Origin: Pseudomonas typographi
GTDB taxonomy: Bacteria; Pseudomonadota; Gammaproteobacteria; Pseudomonadales; Pseudomonadaceae
Length of the DNA stretch: 64,000 bases
Reading direction: 5' to 3'
Assembly (NCBI RefSeq): GCF_014694385.1
Contig: NZ_JAAOCA010000006.1
Location: forward strand, 149,272-213,271
Each line of letters starts with the position of its first letter. The first letter of the stretch is position 1. Shown one piece after another: positions 29,786 to 39,164 of the stretch. The position numbers and the translations under genes were made by a program. Below the pieces are notes generated by a model. It did no database searches, had not been told where the DNA came from, and saw only the letters and a list, made by a program, of their open reading frames with translations.

Positions 29786-31147
29786 TCAAAAGATGTAACT
29801 GTACTGCTCCACCTCCCATTGGCTGATGGTGCGATGGTACGTCTCCCATTCTTTGGTCTTGTACCGGATGAATTCATCTTTGAGCGCTTTGCCCAGCGTG
29901 CTTTCCACCAGTGGGTCGTCGGCAAACGCCTTGATCGCTTCGGGCAGGTTCTGGGGCAGGAACTCGATGCCACGGTCGGCGCGTTCGGCTTCGCTCATGG
30001 CATACAGGTTGTCTTCGTTGGGCTCGCGGGGGTCGATTTTTTCGCGCACACCCTCAAGGCCCGCGGCCAATGCCAGCGCGGCGGCAAGGTAGGGGTTGAC
30101 CGCGCCGTCGGCGTTGCGCGACTCGCAGCGCCCGCCACCGGCCGGCACCCGGACCGAGTTGGTGCGGTTGTTCGAGCCATAGGAGTTGAACACTGGGGCC
30201 CAGGAAAAGTTGCCACCAGCGCCTTGGCGTACTAGGCGCTTATAGCTGTTCACGGTGGGCGCGAAAGCGGCGCACAGCGCCCGGCCATGCTTGAGAATGC
30301 CACCGATGAAGTGGTAGCCGATGTCGGTCAGGCCCAGGCCGCGGGGGTCGTCCTTGGGGTCGCAGGCGAAGGCGTTGCGGCCGGTTTCCAGGTCGTACAG
30401 CGACATGTTGAAGTGCGCACCGGTGCCGGTCTTGTCCGCAAAGGGCTTGGGCATCATGGTGGCGATCAGGCCCTCTTCGCTGGCAAAGTGCTTGGCCATG
30501 AAGCGGAAGAACACGAAGCGGTCGCACATGGTCAGCGCATCGGCGTACTGAAAATCGAATTCGTACTGCGAGTTGCCGTCTTCATGGTCCAGCGAATACA
30601 GATCCCAGCCCAGCTCGTTGATGGTCCGCGAAACCTTGTCGAGCCAGCCGAACTGGTTGACGAAACCCTGGAGGTCGTAGCATGGCTTGAGCAGGCGGTT
30701 GTCGGCGTCCGGGACGTTCAGGCTGCCATCCTCGCCGCGGCGCAGCAGGTAGATTTCACACTCGATGCCCAGGTTCATGCCGAAGCCCATGGCGGCAGCC
30801 TGCGCCAGCACGTTCTTCAGCGCCACCCGGGTGCTCAACGGGTAAGGCTGGCCCTTGAAGGCATTGTCGGCGGGCATCCAGGCCAGTTTCGGCTGCCACG
30901 GCAATTGCACCACGGCGTCCAAGTCCGGCACCGAGGTGATTTCATCCTCGTGCGGGTCTTGGCCCAGGCCATCGAGCGCGTAACCGGTGTAGCGCTCGGA
31001 GCCGGCCGCCATCTGCCGCAGGTGGCCGATAGGCACCACTTTGCCCTTGGGTACGCCATGGATATCGACGTAGGCGCCCATGCAATATTCCACGCCCTTC
31101 GCCCGCAGGCTTTGTTCCAGTGCGTCAATCTGTTCTTCGGTTTTCAT
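29786..31147 (-). CDS. Type III glutamine-synthetase-family ligase (GlnT / gamma-glutamylmethylamide-synthetase-like)
   Basis: The 453-residue protein belongs to the glutamine synthetase superfamily. The beta-grasp domain begins [18 protein letters not shown] (about residues 19-36). The catalytic domain has [10 protein letters not shown] (metal-binding glutamates), [12 protein letters not shown] and [18 protein letters not shown]. Such type III enzymes ligate glutamate to ammonia or to small amines, as gamma-glutamylmethylamide and gamma-glutamylpolyamine synthetases do. Last gene of the minus-strand operon with the AKR, Rieske oxygenase and ABC permease, so glutamylation of an amine product is plausible. 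A housekeeping GlnA role is unlikely. Confidence 0.8.
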   Translation of the reverse strand: MKTEEQIDALEQSLRAKGVEYCMGAYVDIHGVPKGKVVPIGHLRQMAAGSERYTGYALDGLGQDPHEDEITSVPDLDAVVQLPWQPKLAWMPADNAFKGQPYPLSTRVALKNVLAQAAAMGFGMNLGIECEIYLLRRGEDGSLNVPDADNRLLKPCYDLQGFVNQFGWLDKVSRTINELGWDLYSLDHEDGNSQYEFDFQYADALTMCDRFVFFRFMAKHFASEEGLIATMMPKPFADKTGTGAHFNMSLYDLETGRNAFACDPKDDPRGLGLTDIGYHFIGGILKHGRALCAAFAPTVNSYKRLVRQGAGGNFSWAPVFNSYGSNNRTNSVRVPAGGGRCESRNADGAVNPYLAAALALAAGLEGVREKIDPREPNEDNLYAMSEAERADRGIEFLPQNLPEAIKAFADDPLVESTLGKALKDEFIRYKTKEWETYHRTISQWEVEQYSYIF

Positions 31148-31189
31148 GGTAGCTCGCTTATCGGCATCGATCAGGTAGGTCAGTCAGGG

Positions 31190-32170
31190 TCAGGAAAAGC
31201 CGACCACGGCGTGGGGCGCGTAAGGCGCTTCCAATTGGCGGATTTCCTCGGGCTCCAAGGCCAGCTCGACGGCGGCGGCGCCGTCGCGCAAGTGCTCAAG
31301 GCGCGTCGCACCGATCACCGGCGCGGCCACGGCCTCTTTTTGCAGCAGCCACGCCAGGGCGATTTGCGCAGGCGGTACGCCGCGGGCCGTGGCGATGCGG
31401 TTAACGGCCTCCACCACTTGGCGGTCGGCCTCCTGGGTGGCGTCGTAGAGGGTACGGGCATAGGCATCGTTGCCTGAGCGGTCGGTGCCAGCGGCCCAAG
31501 GGCGGGTGAGCTTGCCGCGCGCCAGCGGGCTCCATGGGGTAACGGCCACGCCCTCGGCGGCACACAGGCCGAGCATCTCCCGCTCTTCTTCACGGTAAAG
31601 CAGGTTGAGGTGGTTCTGCATGGCGATGAAACGCGTCCACCCGTTGCGGTCGGCCACGTACAGGGCCTTGCACAGTTGCCAGGCGTACATCGATGAGGCG
31701 CCGAGGTAACGCACCTTGCCCATTTTGACCAAGTCATGCAGCGCTTCGAGGGTTTCTTCCAGCGGCGTGTGGTAATCCCACCGGTGGATCTCGTAGAGGT
31801 CGATGTAGTCGGTACCCAAACGTTTAAGGCTCTGGTCGGCCTCATGCAGGATGGCCTTGCGGGACAGCCCGCTGCCGTTGGGGCCGGGGCGCATGGGCAT
31901 GCACACCTTGCTGGTGATCACTACCTCGTCGCGGCGGGCGAAGTCCTTCAGGGCGCGGCCGAGTATTTCCTCGCTGGCGCCCTTGCCATAGGCGTTGGAG
32001 GTGTCGAAGAAATTGATGCCCAGCTCAAGCGCCTGGCGGATGAACGGCCGGCTTTGCTCTTCGTCCAATGACCATGCGTAGCCGCTGCGCGAGGGCGGTG
32101 CGTAGGTCAGGCAACCCAGGCACAGGCGCGAGACGTCCAGGCCGGAACGACCGAGTTTTTGATATTTCAT
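31190..32170 (-). CDS. Aldo/keto reductase
   Basis: The 326-residue NADPH-dependent oxidoreductase folds as a TIM barrel. It begins MKYQKLGRSGLDVSRLCLG. The catalytic tetrad region is visible as FDTSNAYGKGASEE (Asp, Tyr), a Lys in VVITSKV and His in YEIHRWDY. It resembles the YajO/pyridoxal-reductase-like group. ATG 32170 is preferred over the in-frame 32302 start because homology begins there. It lies 49 bp after the Rieske gene and 42 bp before the ligase gene, and probably reduces a carbonyl intermediate of the pathway. Confidence 0.85.
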   Translation of the reverse strand: MKYQKLGRSGLDVSRLCLGCLTYAPPSRSGYAWSLDEEQSRPFIRQALELGINFFDTSNAYGKGASEEILGRALKDFARRDEVVITSKVCMPMRPGPNGSGLSRKAILHEADQSLKRLGTDYIDLYEIHRWDYHTPLEETLEALHDLVKMGKVRYLGASSMYAWQLCKALYVADRNGWTRFIAMQNHLNLLYREEEREMLGLCAAEGVAVTPWSPLARGKLTRPWAAGTDRSGNDAYARTLYDATQEADRQVVEAVNRIATARGVPPAQIALAWLLQKEAVAAPVIGATRLEHLRDGAAAVELALEPEEIRQLEAPYAPHAVVGFS

Positions 32171-32219
32171 GGTGGTTTTCCTTTCGCAATGGGGGGCCGG
32201 GATGGCCCACCGGCTGGGG

Positions 32220-33392
32220 TCAATCGAGCAGCCGAGAACGCAGGTAGTTGGCTTGCTGCCACACCGTGCGCTCCAGGTGGCTGAGCCGCCCGGGGCCGGC
32301 ATAGGCCGAGTGCAATGCGCGTTGTTGTATGCCGTTGACCGCTACGTCTTCGCCGGCGATGGTCTTGCCGCGCGCCTGCATGCGCGCGCAGGTGTCGGCG
32401 AAGTCCGGCTGGGCCATGGCCGCCGGGCTTACCAGCACCACCCGGTGCCACACGGTCAGCTCGGCGCTGATGGGCAACAGCGTGGTCACGCTGACCCGGT
32501 CCGGATCCAGACCCAGTAGGCAGTTGGGGAAAATCTGCACCAGGTTGATCCGGCGCATGTCCGCCTCGCTCAAGCCTTCGAACGGCACCAGCCCTGGGGT
32601 GAGTATCTCGCTTAATTCGCCCTTGGCCCGCAGCGGTTGCTGGCAGATGCTCCAGCCCTCGCCGCCCTCCCCGATCGAGCTGAGCCTGCCGGGAAAGCTG
32701 TGTTCCAGGGTGCCGCGGTGCACGGCGCTATGGTGGTAGCACTCCATGAAGGTTTCGGCAGCGATCTTCCAGTTGAAGTCACAGTCGTAATCGAGGGTGA
32801 AGGCAACGCCGAGGTCCGCCAAGTGATACTTGCCCAGCAACGGCACCAGGTCGTGCAGCCGATCACCAATGGATGCGACCGCGTCGGAGAAGGTGATGAA
32901 GATCAGGCCGCTGACGACCTCGCTGCGTACCCGTGGCAAGCGCAGCGCTTTGGCATCGAAGCCCGCGGCCTGCTCCATGCTCGGGGCCCCGAGCATCTGG
33001 CCGTCCAGGCCATAGCTCCAATGGTGGAAGGGGCAGGCGAAGCCGCGTGCGTTGCCGGCGCCTTCGACGATGGGCATCCAGCGGTGCAGGCATACCCGCG
33101 ACATCACCGCGATGCCTTCGGCCGAACGCACGGCCAGCAGCGGCTCGCCAAGGATGTTGATGGAAAAATAATCGCCGACGTTAGCCAGTTGTGCAACGTG
33201 GCCGATGCACATCCAGTCCGCACGGAACACCTTGGCCTGTTCCAGGGCAAAGAAGGCTGGGCTGTAATAGGTTTGCGGTGGCAAGGTACGCGAATGCTCC
33301 GCGTCTTTGCCGAGGTCTTCGCGTAGCGCCTCGATCAGATGAGCAACCCCCTGGGTGGGGTCGGTGATGTCGGTGCTGATCAATTCGGTCAT
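32220..33392 (-). CDS. Rieske non-haem iron oxygenase, alpha subunit
   Basis: The 390-residue protein has a Rieske [2Fe-2S] domain with CLHRW and CPFHHW (C-x-H-x16-C-x2-H) at about residues 97-118. The mononuclear iron site of the catalytic domain follows in FMECYHHSAVH. It resembles ring-hydroxylating and quaternary-ammonium oxygenases such as GbcA or carnitine oxygenase, which hydroxylate or demethylate. These enzymes need a ferredoxin reductase; none is coded in this cluster. ATG 33392 is chosen over the in-frame 33458. It is the second gene after the permease. Confidence 0.85.
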   Translation of the reverse strand: MTELISTDITDPTQGVAHLIEALREDLGKDAEHSRTLPPQTYYSPAFFALEQAKVFRADWMCIGHVAQLANVGDYFSINILGEPLLAVRSAEGIAVMSRVCLHRWMPIVEGAGNARGFACPFHHWSYGLDGQMLGAPSMEQAAGFDAKALRLPRVRSEVVSGLIFITFSDAVASIGDRLHDLVPLLGKYHLADLGVAFTLDYDCDFNWKIAAETFMECYHHSAVHRGTLEHSFPGRLSSIGEGGEGWSICQQPLRAKGELSEILTPGLVPFEGLSEADMRRINLVQIFPNCLLGLDPDRVSVTTLLPISAELTVWHRVVLVSPAAMAQPDFADTCARMQARGKTIAGEDVAVNGIQQRALHSAYAGPGRLSHLERTVWQQANYLRSRLLD

Positions 33393-33454
33393 GCTGGCAA
33401 CTCCTGAACGCTGTGCGGCGGTGCGTATTACGGCAGGGCAAGGGGCGTTATGAA

Positions 33455-34390
33455 TCAACCGGGCTCTCGGCGGCCCTTGTCGAAGTGCCGTTCGATACGG
33501 CGTTGCAACAGGCTCAACACGCTGGTGGCCAGCAGGTACCAGAAGCAGGCGACCAGCAGCAGCGGAATGGTTTCGTAGGTACGCGAATAGATGGTCTGTG
33601 CCGAATAGAGCACATCGGAGAGCGAAATCACGCTGACCAGCGAGGTCATTTTGAGCATGCCGATGGTTTCGTTGCCGGTCGGCGGTATCACGAAGGGCAT
33701 GGCTTGCGGCAGGATGATCCGCCGCATCACTTTCAGCTCGCGCATGCCAAGGGCGCGCGACGCTTCCTGTTGGCCTTCGTCCACCGAGGCGATGCCGGCC
33801 CGCACGATTTCGGCCATGTACGCCGCTTCGTTCAAGCCAAGGCCAAGTATCGCCGCGGTGAACGGCGTGATCAGGTCGTTCATCGACGCGCTGAACAGTG
33901 TCGGGCCAAATGGCACCGCCAGGTGAACCTCCGGGAACAGGATCGCCAGGTTGTACCAGAAGATAATCTGCACCAGCACCGGTGTGCCGCGAAAGAACCA
34001 GATGAAGCTAGCGCTGGCCCCGGCGATCAAGGGGTTGCGCGACAAGCGCATCACCGCCAGAGCCACCCCGAGCAGCACGCCCAGCAGCATGGTCACCACC
34101 GTGAGCCAGCAAGTGACCCACATACCGCTGAGGATGGTCGGGTTGAATAAGTAATGGGCCACGGTAGGCCAGGCGAAATTGGGGTTGGAAACGACCAAAC
34201 GCAGCATCGCCACGGCCAACAACGCCAGCACCGTGGCGAACACCCAACGCCCGGGGTGGCGCTGGCGTACCACGACCAATTGGTCCTCCGGAAATTGCTC
34301 GTCCCAAGCCCGATCGCGCGCCAGCGGTTGGGCCCTGGCCACACCGTGCGTGGTATGGGCTGAAGTGTCGCCTGGGGTTAATCCTGTCAT
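33455..34390 (-). CDS. Polar amino-acid-type ABC transporter permease
   Basis: The 311-residue inner-membrane protein has an N-terminal TM helix and a five-helix permease core. The EAA loop EASRALGMRELKVMRRIILP contacts the ATPase. It belongs to the histidine/glutamine/arginine/opine (HisMQ) family, which usually works as a pair of permeases; only one is seen, so it may be a homodimer. ATG 34390 follows GAGAGG; the 34459 start is weaker and its codons overlap the operator. It heads the minus-strand operon and has a palindromic operator 62 bp upstream. Confidence 0.87.
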   Translation of the reverse strand: MTGLTPGDTSAHTTHGVARAQPLARDRAWDEQFPEDQLVVVRQRHPGRWVFATVLALLAVAMLRLVVSNPNFAWPTVAHYLFNPTILSGMWVTCWLTVVTMLLGVLLGVALAVMRLSRNPLIAGASASFIWFFRGTPVLVQIIFWYNLAILFPEVHLAVPFGPTLFSASMNDLITPFTAAILGLGLNEAAYMAEIVRAGIASVDEGQQEASRALGMRELKVMRRIILPQAMPFVIPPTGNETIGMLKMTSLVSVISLSDVLYSAQTIYSRTYETIPLLLVACFWYLLATSVLSLLQRRIERHFDKGRREPG

Positions 34391-34451
34391 GGCCTGCCTC
34401 TCGAATATCAGCTGCAACCGTGGCGCCAAGCGACTTGCTTTCGCGACACTA

Positions 34452-34467
34452 TTAATCAATCGATTAA
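34452..34467. promoter_or_regulatory. TetR-type operator 1 (permease operon)
   Basis: TTAATC (34452-34457), AATC spacer, GATTAA (34462-34467). Both half-sites are perfect. It is 62 bp upstream of the permease start and just after the stop of the ATPase gene. One of five copies in the cluster. Confidence 0.7.
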
Positions 34468-34479
34468 CTAATGCAAGTG

Positions 34480-35280
34480 CTAAGCGCGCCCGGCCGAGGA
34501 AATAACCTTCGACAAAAACGCCCGGGTACGTGGCTGGCGCGGCTGCTCGAACAACACCTGGGGGCTGGCGACCTCCACCACCACGCCTTGGTCCATGAAC
34601 GCGACCTTGCTCGCCACTTCCCGGGCGAAGGCCATTTCATGGGTCACCACCAGCATGGTCATGCCTTCGCTGGCCAAATCGCGCATCACATCGAGCACTT
34701 CCCCCACCAGCTCCGGGTCCAGGGCGCTGGTAGGCTCATCGAACAGCATCAACCTGGGTTTCATCGCCAGCGCCCGGGCGATGGCTACCCGCTGCTGCTG
34801 GCCCCCGGAAAGCTGGCGCGGATAGGCGTCGAGCCGGTGCGCCAAGCCTACCCGGGTCAGCAACTGCCGGGCGTTTTCCATCGCCAACTCCCGGGGCTCG
34901 CCCTTTACCTGGACGGGCGCTTCGGCAACGTTCTGTAGGGCCGTCATATGCCCGAACAGGTTAAAACGCTGGAACACCATGCCGATGCGCGCACGCCGCG
35001 CGGCGATCTCCGCATCGCGCAGTTCGTACAAGCGCTGGCCGGCCCGGCGATAGCCGACCATCTCGCCATCGACATAGAGCGCGCCGCCGTCGATTTTTTC
35101 CAGGTGGTTGATGCAACGCAAAAACGTCGATTTGCCAGAGCCCGACGGGCCGATCAGGCAAGCCACCTCCCCTTGCTCGATGGCAAGGTCCACGCCGCGC
35201 AAGACTTCCTGGCCCTTGAAACGCTTGAGCACCTGCCGGGCGCAAATCACAGGAGGCTGGCTGGAAAGGGTTTCATTCAT
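34480..35280 (-). CDS. Polar amino-acid-type ABC transporter ATP-binding protein
   Basis: The 266-residue ATPase has Walker [10 protein letters not shown] (about residues 40-48), the signature [17 protein letters not shown], Walker [16 protein letters not shown] and the H-loop VVTHEMAF. It closely follows the GlnQ/HisP/OccP pattern. It pairs with the permease gene downstream on the same strand and with the binding protein encoded about 3 kb away. It is divergent from the SDR gene (106 bp gap), where no copy of the cluster operator was found. Confidence 0.9.
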   Translation of the reverse strand: MNETLSSQPPVICARQVLKRFKGQEVLRGVDLAIEQGEVACLIGPSGSGKSTFLRCINHLEKIDGGALYVDGEMVGYRRAGQRLYELRDAEIAARRARIGMVFQRFNLFGHMTALQNVAEAPVQVKGEPRELAMENARQLLTRVGLAHRLDAYPRQLSGGQQQRVAIARALAMKPRLMLFDEPTSALDPELVGEVLDVMRDLASEGMTMLVVTHEMAFAREVASKVAFMDQGVVVEVASPQVLFEQPRQPRTRAFLSKVISSAGRA

Positions 35281-35386
35281 CTGGTGTCACTCCGGTGTGG
35301 GGCAGCCAGCGTGTTCATCACCCTGGCGCCGAACTTGCAAAGTCACGCTTGAACGCCGAATCCCTCGGCCTTTCTGGAAAACTCCC

Positions 35387-36175
35387 ATGACGCATGAAAC
35401 CGTTGTATCGACCCGCATGGCCGGGCGCGTGGCGCTGGTCAGCGGTGGTGCCAAGGGCATTGGCCGCGCCATCGCCTTGCAATTGGCGGCCGAAGGCGCC
35501 GACGTTGCCATTGCCGTGCGCAGCGACCGTGATGCGGCAGAGACCACCGCCGCGCAAATCCGCGCATTGGGGCGCCGGGCCCTGGTCTGCTTGTGCGACC
35601 TCACCGACGCCGCCGCCGTTACCGCCCTGGTGGCCGAAGTCGAAAGCGGCCTCGGCCCGATCGCCTTGCTGGTCAACAATGCCGGCACTAACGGGGCCGC
35701 CCCGTTGCTGGAGCTGACCGAACAACGCTGGGATGCCGTAGTGGCAGGCAACCTTAAGTCGTGCTTTTTGCTCAGCGTTGCCACGGCACGCGCCATGGCC
35801 TCACGCAATTTGGGTGCCATCGTCAATATTGCTGGCGCCTCGGCGCACCGTTCCTACCCTGGCGCGGGGGCCTATGGGCCGAGCAAGGCAGCGGTGGTCA
35901 GCCTTACGGTGCAGATGTCGTTGGAATGGGCAGCCCTGGGCATTCGAGTCAACGGTGTCAGCCCCGGGCCGATCCGCGAGGCGGCCAGTGGCTGGCAGGC
36001 CCGTGAACCCGCGCTGGCCGAGGAAGTCACGCGCCTGCCGCTGCGCCGGGCTGGCGAGCCCAGCGAGGTGGCCAAGGCGGTGGCCTACCTGGGCAGCGAT
36101 GATGCCAGCTACGTGACCGGGCACATGCTCATCGTCGACGGCGGTAGCGTGAACACATGGTACCTGGCGGGCTAA
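35387..36175 (+). CDS. Short-chain dehydrogenase/reductase
   Basis: The 262-residue classical SDR has the nucleotide loop SGGAKGIGRAIA (about residues 20-31), NNAG, the catalytic Ser in IAGASAHRSYPG and the Y-x3-K pair as YGPSK. Usually such enzymes oxidise or reduce an alcohol/ketone with NAD(P)H. ATG 35387 has GGAAA seven bases upstream; the 35108 start would run into the ATPase gene. Transcribed alone, it converges on the flavoprotein gene and probably acts in the same pathway. Confidence 0.87.
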   Translation: MTHETVVSTRMAGRVALVSGGAKGIGRAIALQLAAEGADVAIAVRSDRDAAETTAAQIRALGRRALVCLCDLTDAAAVTALVAEVESGLGPIALLVNNAGTNGAAPLLELTEQRWDAVVAGNLKSCFLLSVATARAMASRNLGAIVNIAGASAHRSYPGAGAYGPSKAAVVSLTVQMSLEWAALGIRVNGVSPGPIREAASGWQAREPALAEEVTRLPLRRAGEPSEVAKAVAYLGSDDASYVTGHMLIVDGGSVNTWYLAG

Positions 36176-36184
36176 CGGCCAAGG

Positions 36185-36212
36185 CCGGTGGGGCCGTGCC
36201 CAGGCCCACCGG
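36185..36212. terminator. Hairpin between SDR and flavoprotein genes
   Basis: CCGGTGGG (36185-36192) and CCCACCGG (36205-36212) form a perfect 8-bp stem between convergent genes. No long U-tract follows. Confidence 0.4.
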
Positions 36213-36227
36213 TTAATGGTGCGGGGC

Positions 36228-37907
36228 TCAAGCACCGGCGAGGATTTCCTGTGCACAGATATAACCCCAGGTCATGTTCGGCCCCAGGGTGGTTCCCGCC
36301 CCTACCGCGCGCGTGCCAATGGGGTTGGCCATGGCCACGCCCGCGCAGTACAGGCCTTCGATGCGGCTGCCATCGCTGCGCAGCACGTGCCCGCCGGCGT
36401 CGGTACGCGGCCCGCCCTTGGTCGCCAGGAACGACCGATTGAACGATATCGCGATATAACGATGGCCCTCGATCGCTTCCAACCCCGCATGGATACGTTT
36501 GTCTTGCGCGGCGTGGGCGCCGCGGGCCGCCGCGCGGCCAAAGTCTTGGTCGACACCTTGCGCACAAAAGCCATTGAAGCGGGCAACGGTCGCTACCAGC
36601 TCATCTGCCGGCAGGCCAATCTGCGCGGCTAATGCTTCCAGGGTATCGGCCTGGGCGAGCCAGCCACGGTCAAGCCGCCAGAACCCCCATAACAGCGGCG
36701 CCCGGTGCAACAGGCGAACGTCGGAGATCACCCAGGCCGGCAACTGCAATGGGCCGTCACCCGGGCGCTCGCGCTCATCGAGCGCCTCACCGATATTGAA
36801 CGTAAACTCGTTGACGAAGCGCCGGCCATGGCGGTTCACGATGATCGCGTTGGGCTCATAGTGAAAGAACACCGCCAGGCTGTGGGCGCGGCCCTCATAA
36901 CGCCAGGGCATGGCCGGGTTGATGTTGGCCTGGTCCATATGGGCCAATTGTGCGCCCACGGCCTCAGCCATGCGCTGGCCGTCGCCTTCGTTGCTGCGGG
37001 GACTGGCGATGAAGTCCAGCGGCCCAGGAAAGTGCCGCGCCAGGCGTTCGGCATCCCACTCGAAACCGCCGCTGGCAAGGATGACCCCGCGGCGGGCGTG
37101 AACACGTAGCCAGCGCCCGCCCTGTTCGGCCCACGCCCCGCTCACCCGCCCCTCTGCATCCTGGGTCAGCTCGCTAACCCGGGCCCCCACTTCGAAGGCG
37201 CAGCCGTGCCGCTTGCAACCGGCCAGAAGGCCGAGAATGAGCGCCGCGCCTTTACTACGGGTACCGGTCAGGCTGCGCCAGATAAGCTGGGGCGCCAGCC
37301 GCAGCGCAGCGGCGAACGGGTGGTGGTAAACGTCCAGGCCGATGATTTCCTGATAGCTGTAGCACTGCGGCAGGGGTGAAGGCCGCAGCCGCTTGGCTAG
37401 CGCACCCAAGCCCAAGCCGCGCGTGCGCAACGAGCGCGGTGCGAGCATGCGCCCGCCTGCCTTGGCGCCCGGCAGGTGCAGCAGCGGGTCAGGCTCTGTA
37501 GTCAATGCGAAACGCAAGGGTGAATGCGCTTCGAGGCTGGCCAGCATCGGCCCGGCCTCGGCGCTGAAGCGTTGCCAGAGTAGGTCTTCGCTTTGCTGCC
37601 ACCCCGGGGGGGCGCTGGCACGCAGGTAGGCCAGGGCCTCGCCGGCGCTATCAGCCAGGCCGGCGGCGCGGGCGTGGTGGTTGCCGGGGACCCAGGTCGC
37701 GCCCCCCGACATCGCACTGGTGCCGCCGAGCCACTGGGTTTTCTCCAGCACCCGCACCTTCAGCCCGCCTGCCGCGGCGGTGAGGGCGGCCGCCAGGGCG
37801 GCAGAGCCGGACCCCACCACCAGCACGTCGCACTCCAGCATTTGGTCAGGCACCGCCGGTGGCCGGGGGCGAGCCACCGCGGGGTTATCTGTGAGCCGGC
37901 CGCCCAT
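36228..37907 (-). CDS. FAD-binding dehydrogenase (3-ketosteroid dehydrogenase / fumarate-reductase flavoprotein family)
   Basis: The 559-residue flavoprotein has the FAD site DVLVVGSGSAALAAALTAA (about residues 27-45) and the GGTSAMSGGATWVP segment (about 62-75) typical of KstD and fumarate-reductase-like dehydrogenases. The C-terminal FAD-contact region is TRAVGAGTTLGPNMTWGYI. Members introduce or remove C=C bonds next to carbonyl groups. The ATG lies one base after the stop of the binding-protein gene, so translation is coupled; Met at 37841 is an alternative start. Substrate unknown. Confidence 0.85.
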   Translation of the reverse strand: MGGRLTDNPAVARPRPPAVPDQMLECDVLVVGSGSAALAAALTAAAGGLKVRVLEKTQWLGGTSAMSGGATWVPGNHHARAAGLADSAGEALAYLRASAPPGWQQSEDLLWQRFSAEAGPMLASLEAHSPLRFALTTEPDPLLHLPGAKAGGRMLAPRSLRTRGLGLGALAKRLRPSPLPQCYSYQEIIGLDVYHHPFAAALRLAPQLIWRSLTGTRSKGAALILGLLAGCKRHGCAFEVGARVSELTQDAEGRVSGAWAEQGGRWLRVHARRGVILASGGFEWDAERLARHFPGPLDFIASPRSNEGDGQRMAEAVGAQLAHMDQANINPAMPWRYEGRAHSLAVFFHYEPNAIIVNRHGRRFVNEFTFNIGEALDERERPGDGPLQLPAWVISDVRLLHRAPLLWGFWRLDRGWLAQADTLEALAAQIGLPADELVATVARFNGFCAQGVDQDFGRAAARGAHAAQDKRIHAGLEAIEGHRYIAISFNRSFLATKGGPRTDAGGHVLRSDGSRIEGLYCAGVAMANPIGTRAVGAGTTLGPNMTWGYICAQEILAGA

Positions 37908-37908
37908 C

Positions 37909-38829
37909 TCAGGGCTTAGGGTTTTGCAGAGGTTGGGTAGCGGTCAGGTTGATACCGGGGTTCGGCAGCTTGAGCGGCGCCAGGTCCCACTTTTCCATGA
38001 TCCGGTCGTAATTGCCGCTGGCATGCACCGCCTTGAGCGCGGCGAGCATGGCGTTGGCCAAGTCGGTGTTTTCCCGCTTGATCACGATGCCCAAATAGAA
38101 CTTCGGCATCAGGTCGGAGGTGATCACCTTGATCGGCTTGGGTGCGGCCTTTTCGATATCTTTGGCCGAGGCGGCATCGTTGACCACAAAATCCGCCCGC
38201 CCGGAATACAGCGCCATCAACACCGCGTCGGCGCTGGGGTATTGCGCCAGCTTGATCGGCGCCTTGCCAGCATTCACGCAGTGGGGCGAATACAGTTCGG
38301 TGATGGTCGGCGCAAAGTCAGTGCCCGACTGTACAGCCGCCGTCAGGCCACAGAGCGAGAGCGGGTCTTCATTGACCTTGGCATTGTTTTTAAGGGCGTA
38401 AAAGGCGTTGGTCGCGTAGGAAAAGTCGACGAACGTCACCTGCTTCTCGCGCTCGGGCGAGTCGGAGATGCACTCCATCGCCATGTCGTAACGCCCACTT
38501 TGCACGCCCGGGATCAAGCCATCGAAGGCAATGGACGTAGGCTCGACCTTGACCCCAAGTTTTTCGCCCATGGCGTTCCAAAGGTCCGGCTCGTACCCAA
38601 CCATGGTCTTGTTGTCGGCGGCAAAGGATTCGCACGGCGGGTAATGGGCGTCGGTGACCAAATGGATGACACCTGCCGTGCGGATCGCCTCCGGCAGCAG
38701 TGCCTGAAGCGCAGGGTCCAGGGTTTCGGCGGGGATGGCGGGCTCGCCGGCGGCATGGGCATACGCCCCAAGGCTGCAGGCCAGGGCCAGAAAGGGCACG
38801 TGCAAGCGGAGCGACTGTGTAGCGTTCAT
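37909..38829 (-). CDS. Polar amino-acid-type ABC transporter substrate-binding protein
   Basis: The 306-residue precursor has a Sec signal peptide (MNATQSLRLHVPFLALACSL, cleavage near AHA about residue 27). The mature part is a type II periplasmic-binding fold (SBP_bac_3): GVIHLVTDAHYPP, GYEPDLWNAMGEKLGVKVE and FDGLIPGVQSGRYDMAMECI. The ligand is probably a small amino acid, opine or imino acid. The start is 38829, not the in-frame 38934. It shares a coupled operon with the flavoprotein, and an operator lies 111 bp upstream. Confidence 0.88.
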   Translation of the reverse strand: MNATQSLRLHVPFLALACSLGAYAHAAGEPAIPAETLDPALQALLPEAIRTAGVIHLVTDAHYPPCESFAADNKTMVGYEPDLWNAMGEKLGVKVEPTSIAFDGLIPGVQSGRYDMAMECISDSPEREKQVTFVDFSYATNAFYALKNNAKVNEDPLSLCGLTAAVQSGTDFAPTITELYSPHCVNAGKAPIKLAQYPSADAVLMALYSGRADFVVNDAASAKDIEKAAPKPIKVITSDLMPKFYLGIVIKRENTDLANAMLAALKAVHASGNYDRIMEKWDLAPLKLPNPGINLTATQPLQNPKP

Positions 38830-38939
38830 CGGCTTCTGATTCTCGTGTCGGTACGCACGGCTGGTGCGTTCAGCCAAACCTGCGGCCTCCACGCAAAGCC
38901 GGCCGCAACGTGGGCGGAGCAACAAGCATGCCACCGAAC

Positions 38940-38955
38940 TTAATCATATGATTAA
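38940..38955. promoter_or_regulatory. TetR-type operator 2 (binding-protein operon)
   Basis: TTAATC-ATAT-GATTAA is a perfect 16-bp palindrome, in the divergent region between the binding-protein gene and the gene at 39165. It lies 111 bp before the binding-protein start. Confidence 0.75.
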
Positions 38956-39072
38956 TAAAAACCGGCCCTTGATCGCTTTCGTTTTTTCGCCGGCCACGCT
39001 TGGCTATGCGAGCGCTCATAGTCGCACCACCGCGGCGCACGACCAGTGTAAAAAACACCAAAGCTGTGCATG

Positions 39073-39088
39073 TTAATTCATCGATTAA
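39073..39088. promoter_or_regulatory. TetR-type operator 3 (helical protein/DUF3830 operon)
   Basis: TTAATT-CATC-GATTAA has one mismatch in the left half-site. It lies 76 bp upstream of the gene at 39165, in the same divergent region as operator 2, with 133 bp between the starts of the two palindromes. Confidence 0.65.
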
Positions 39089-39164
39089 TTTATTGTTGCA
39101 AGCTCGTGGATGCTGGGCATAGGATCTTCGCACTTCCAGCAGAACCTCAAGAAGGGCCCCCAGC

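Noticed and set aside
30287..31477. 396-codon plus-strand frame over the ligase gene
   Set aside because: Shadow of the glutamine-synthetase-like gene; low-complexity composition and no motif.
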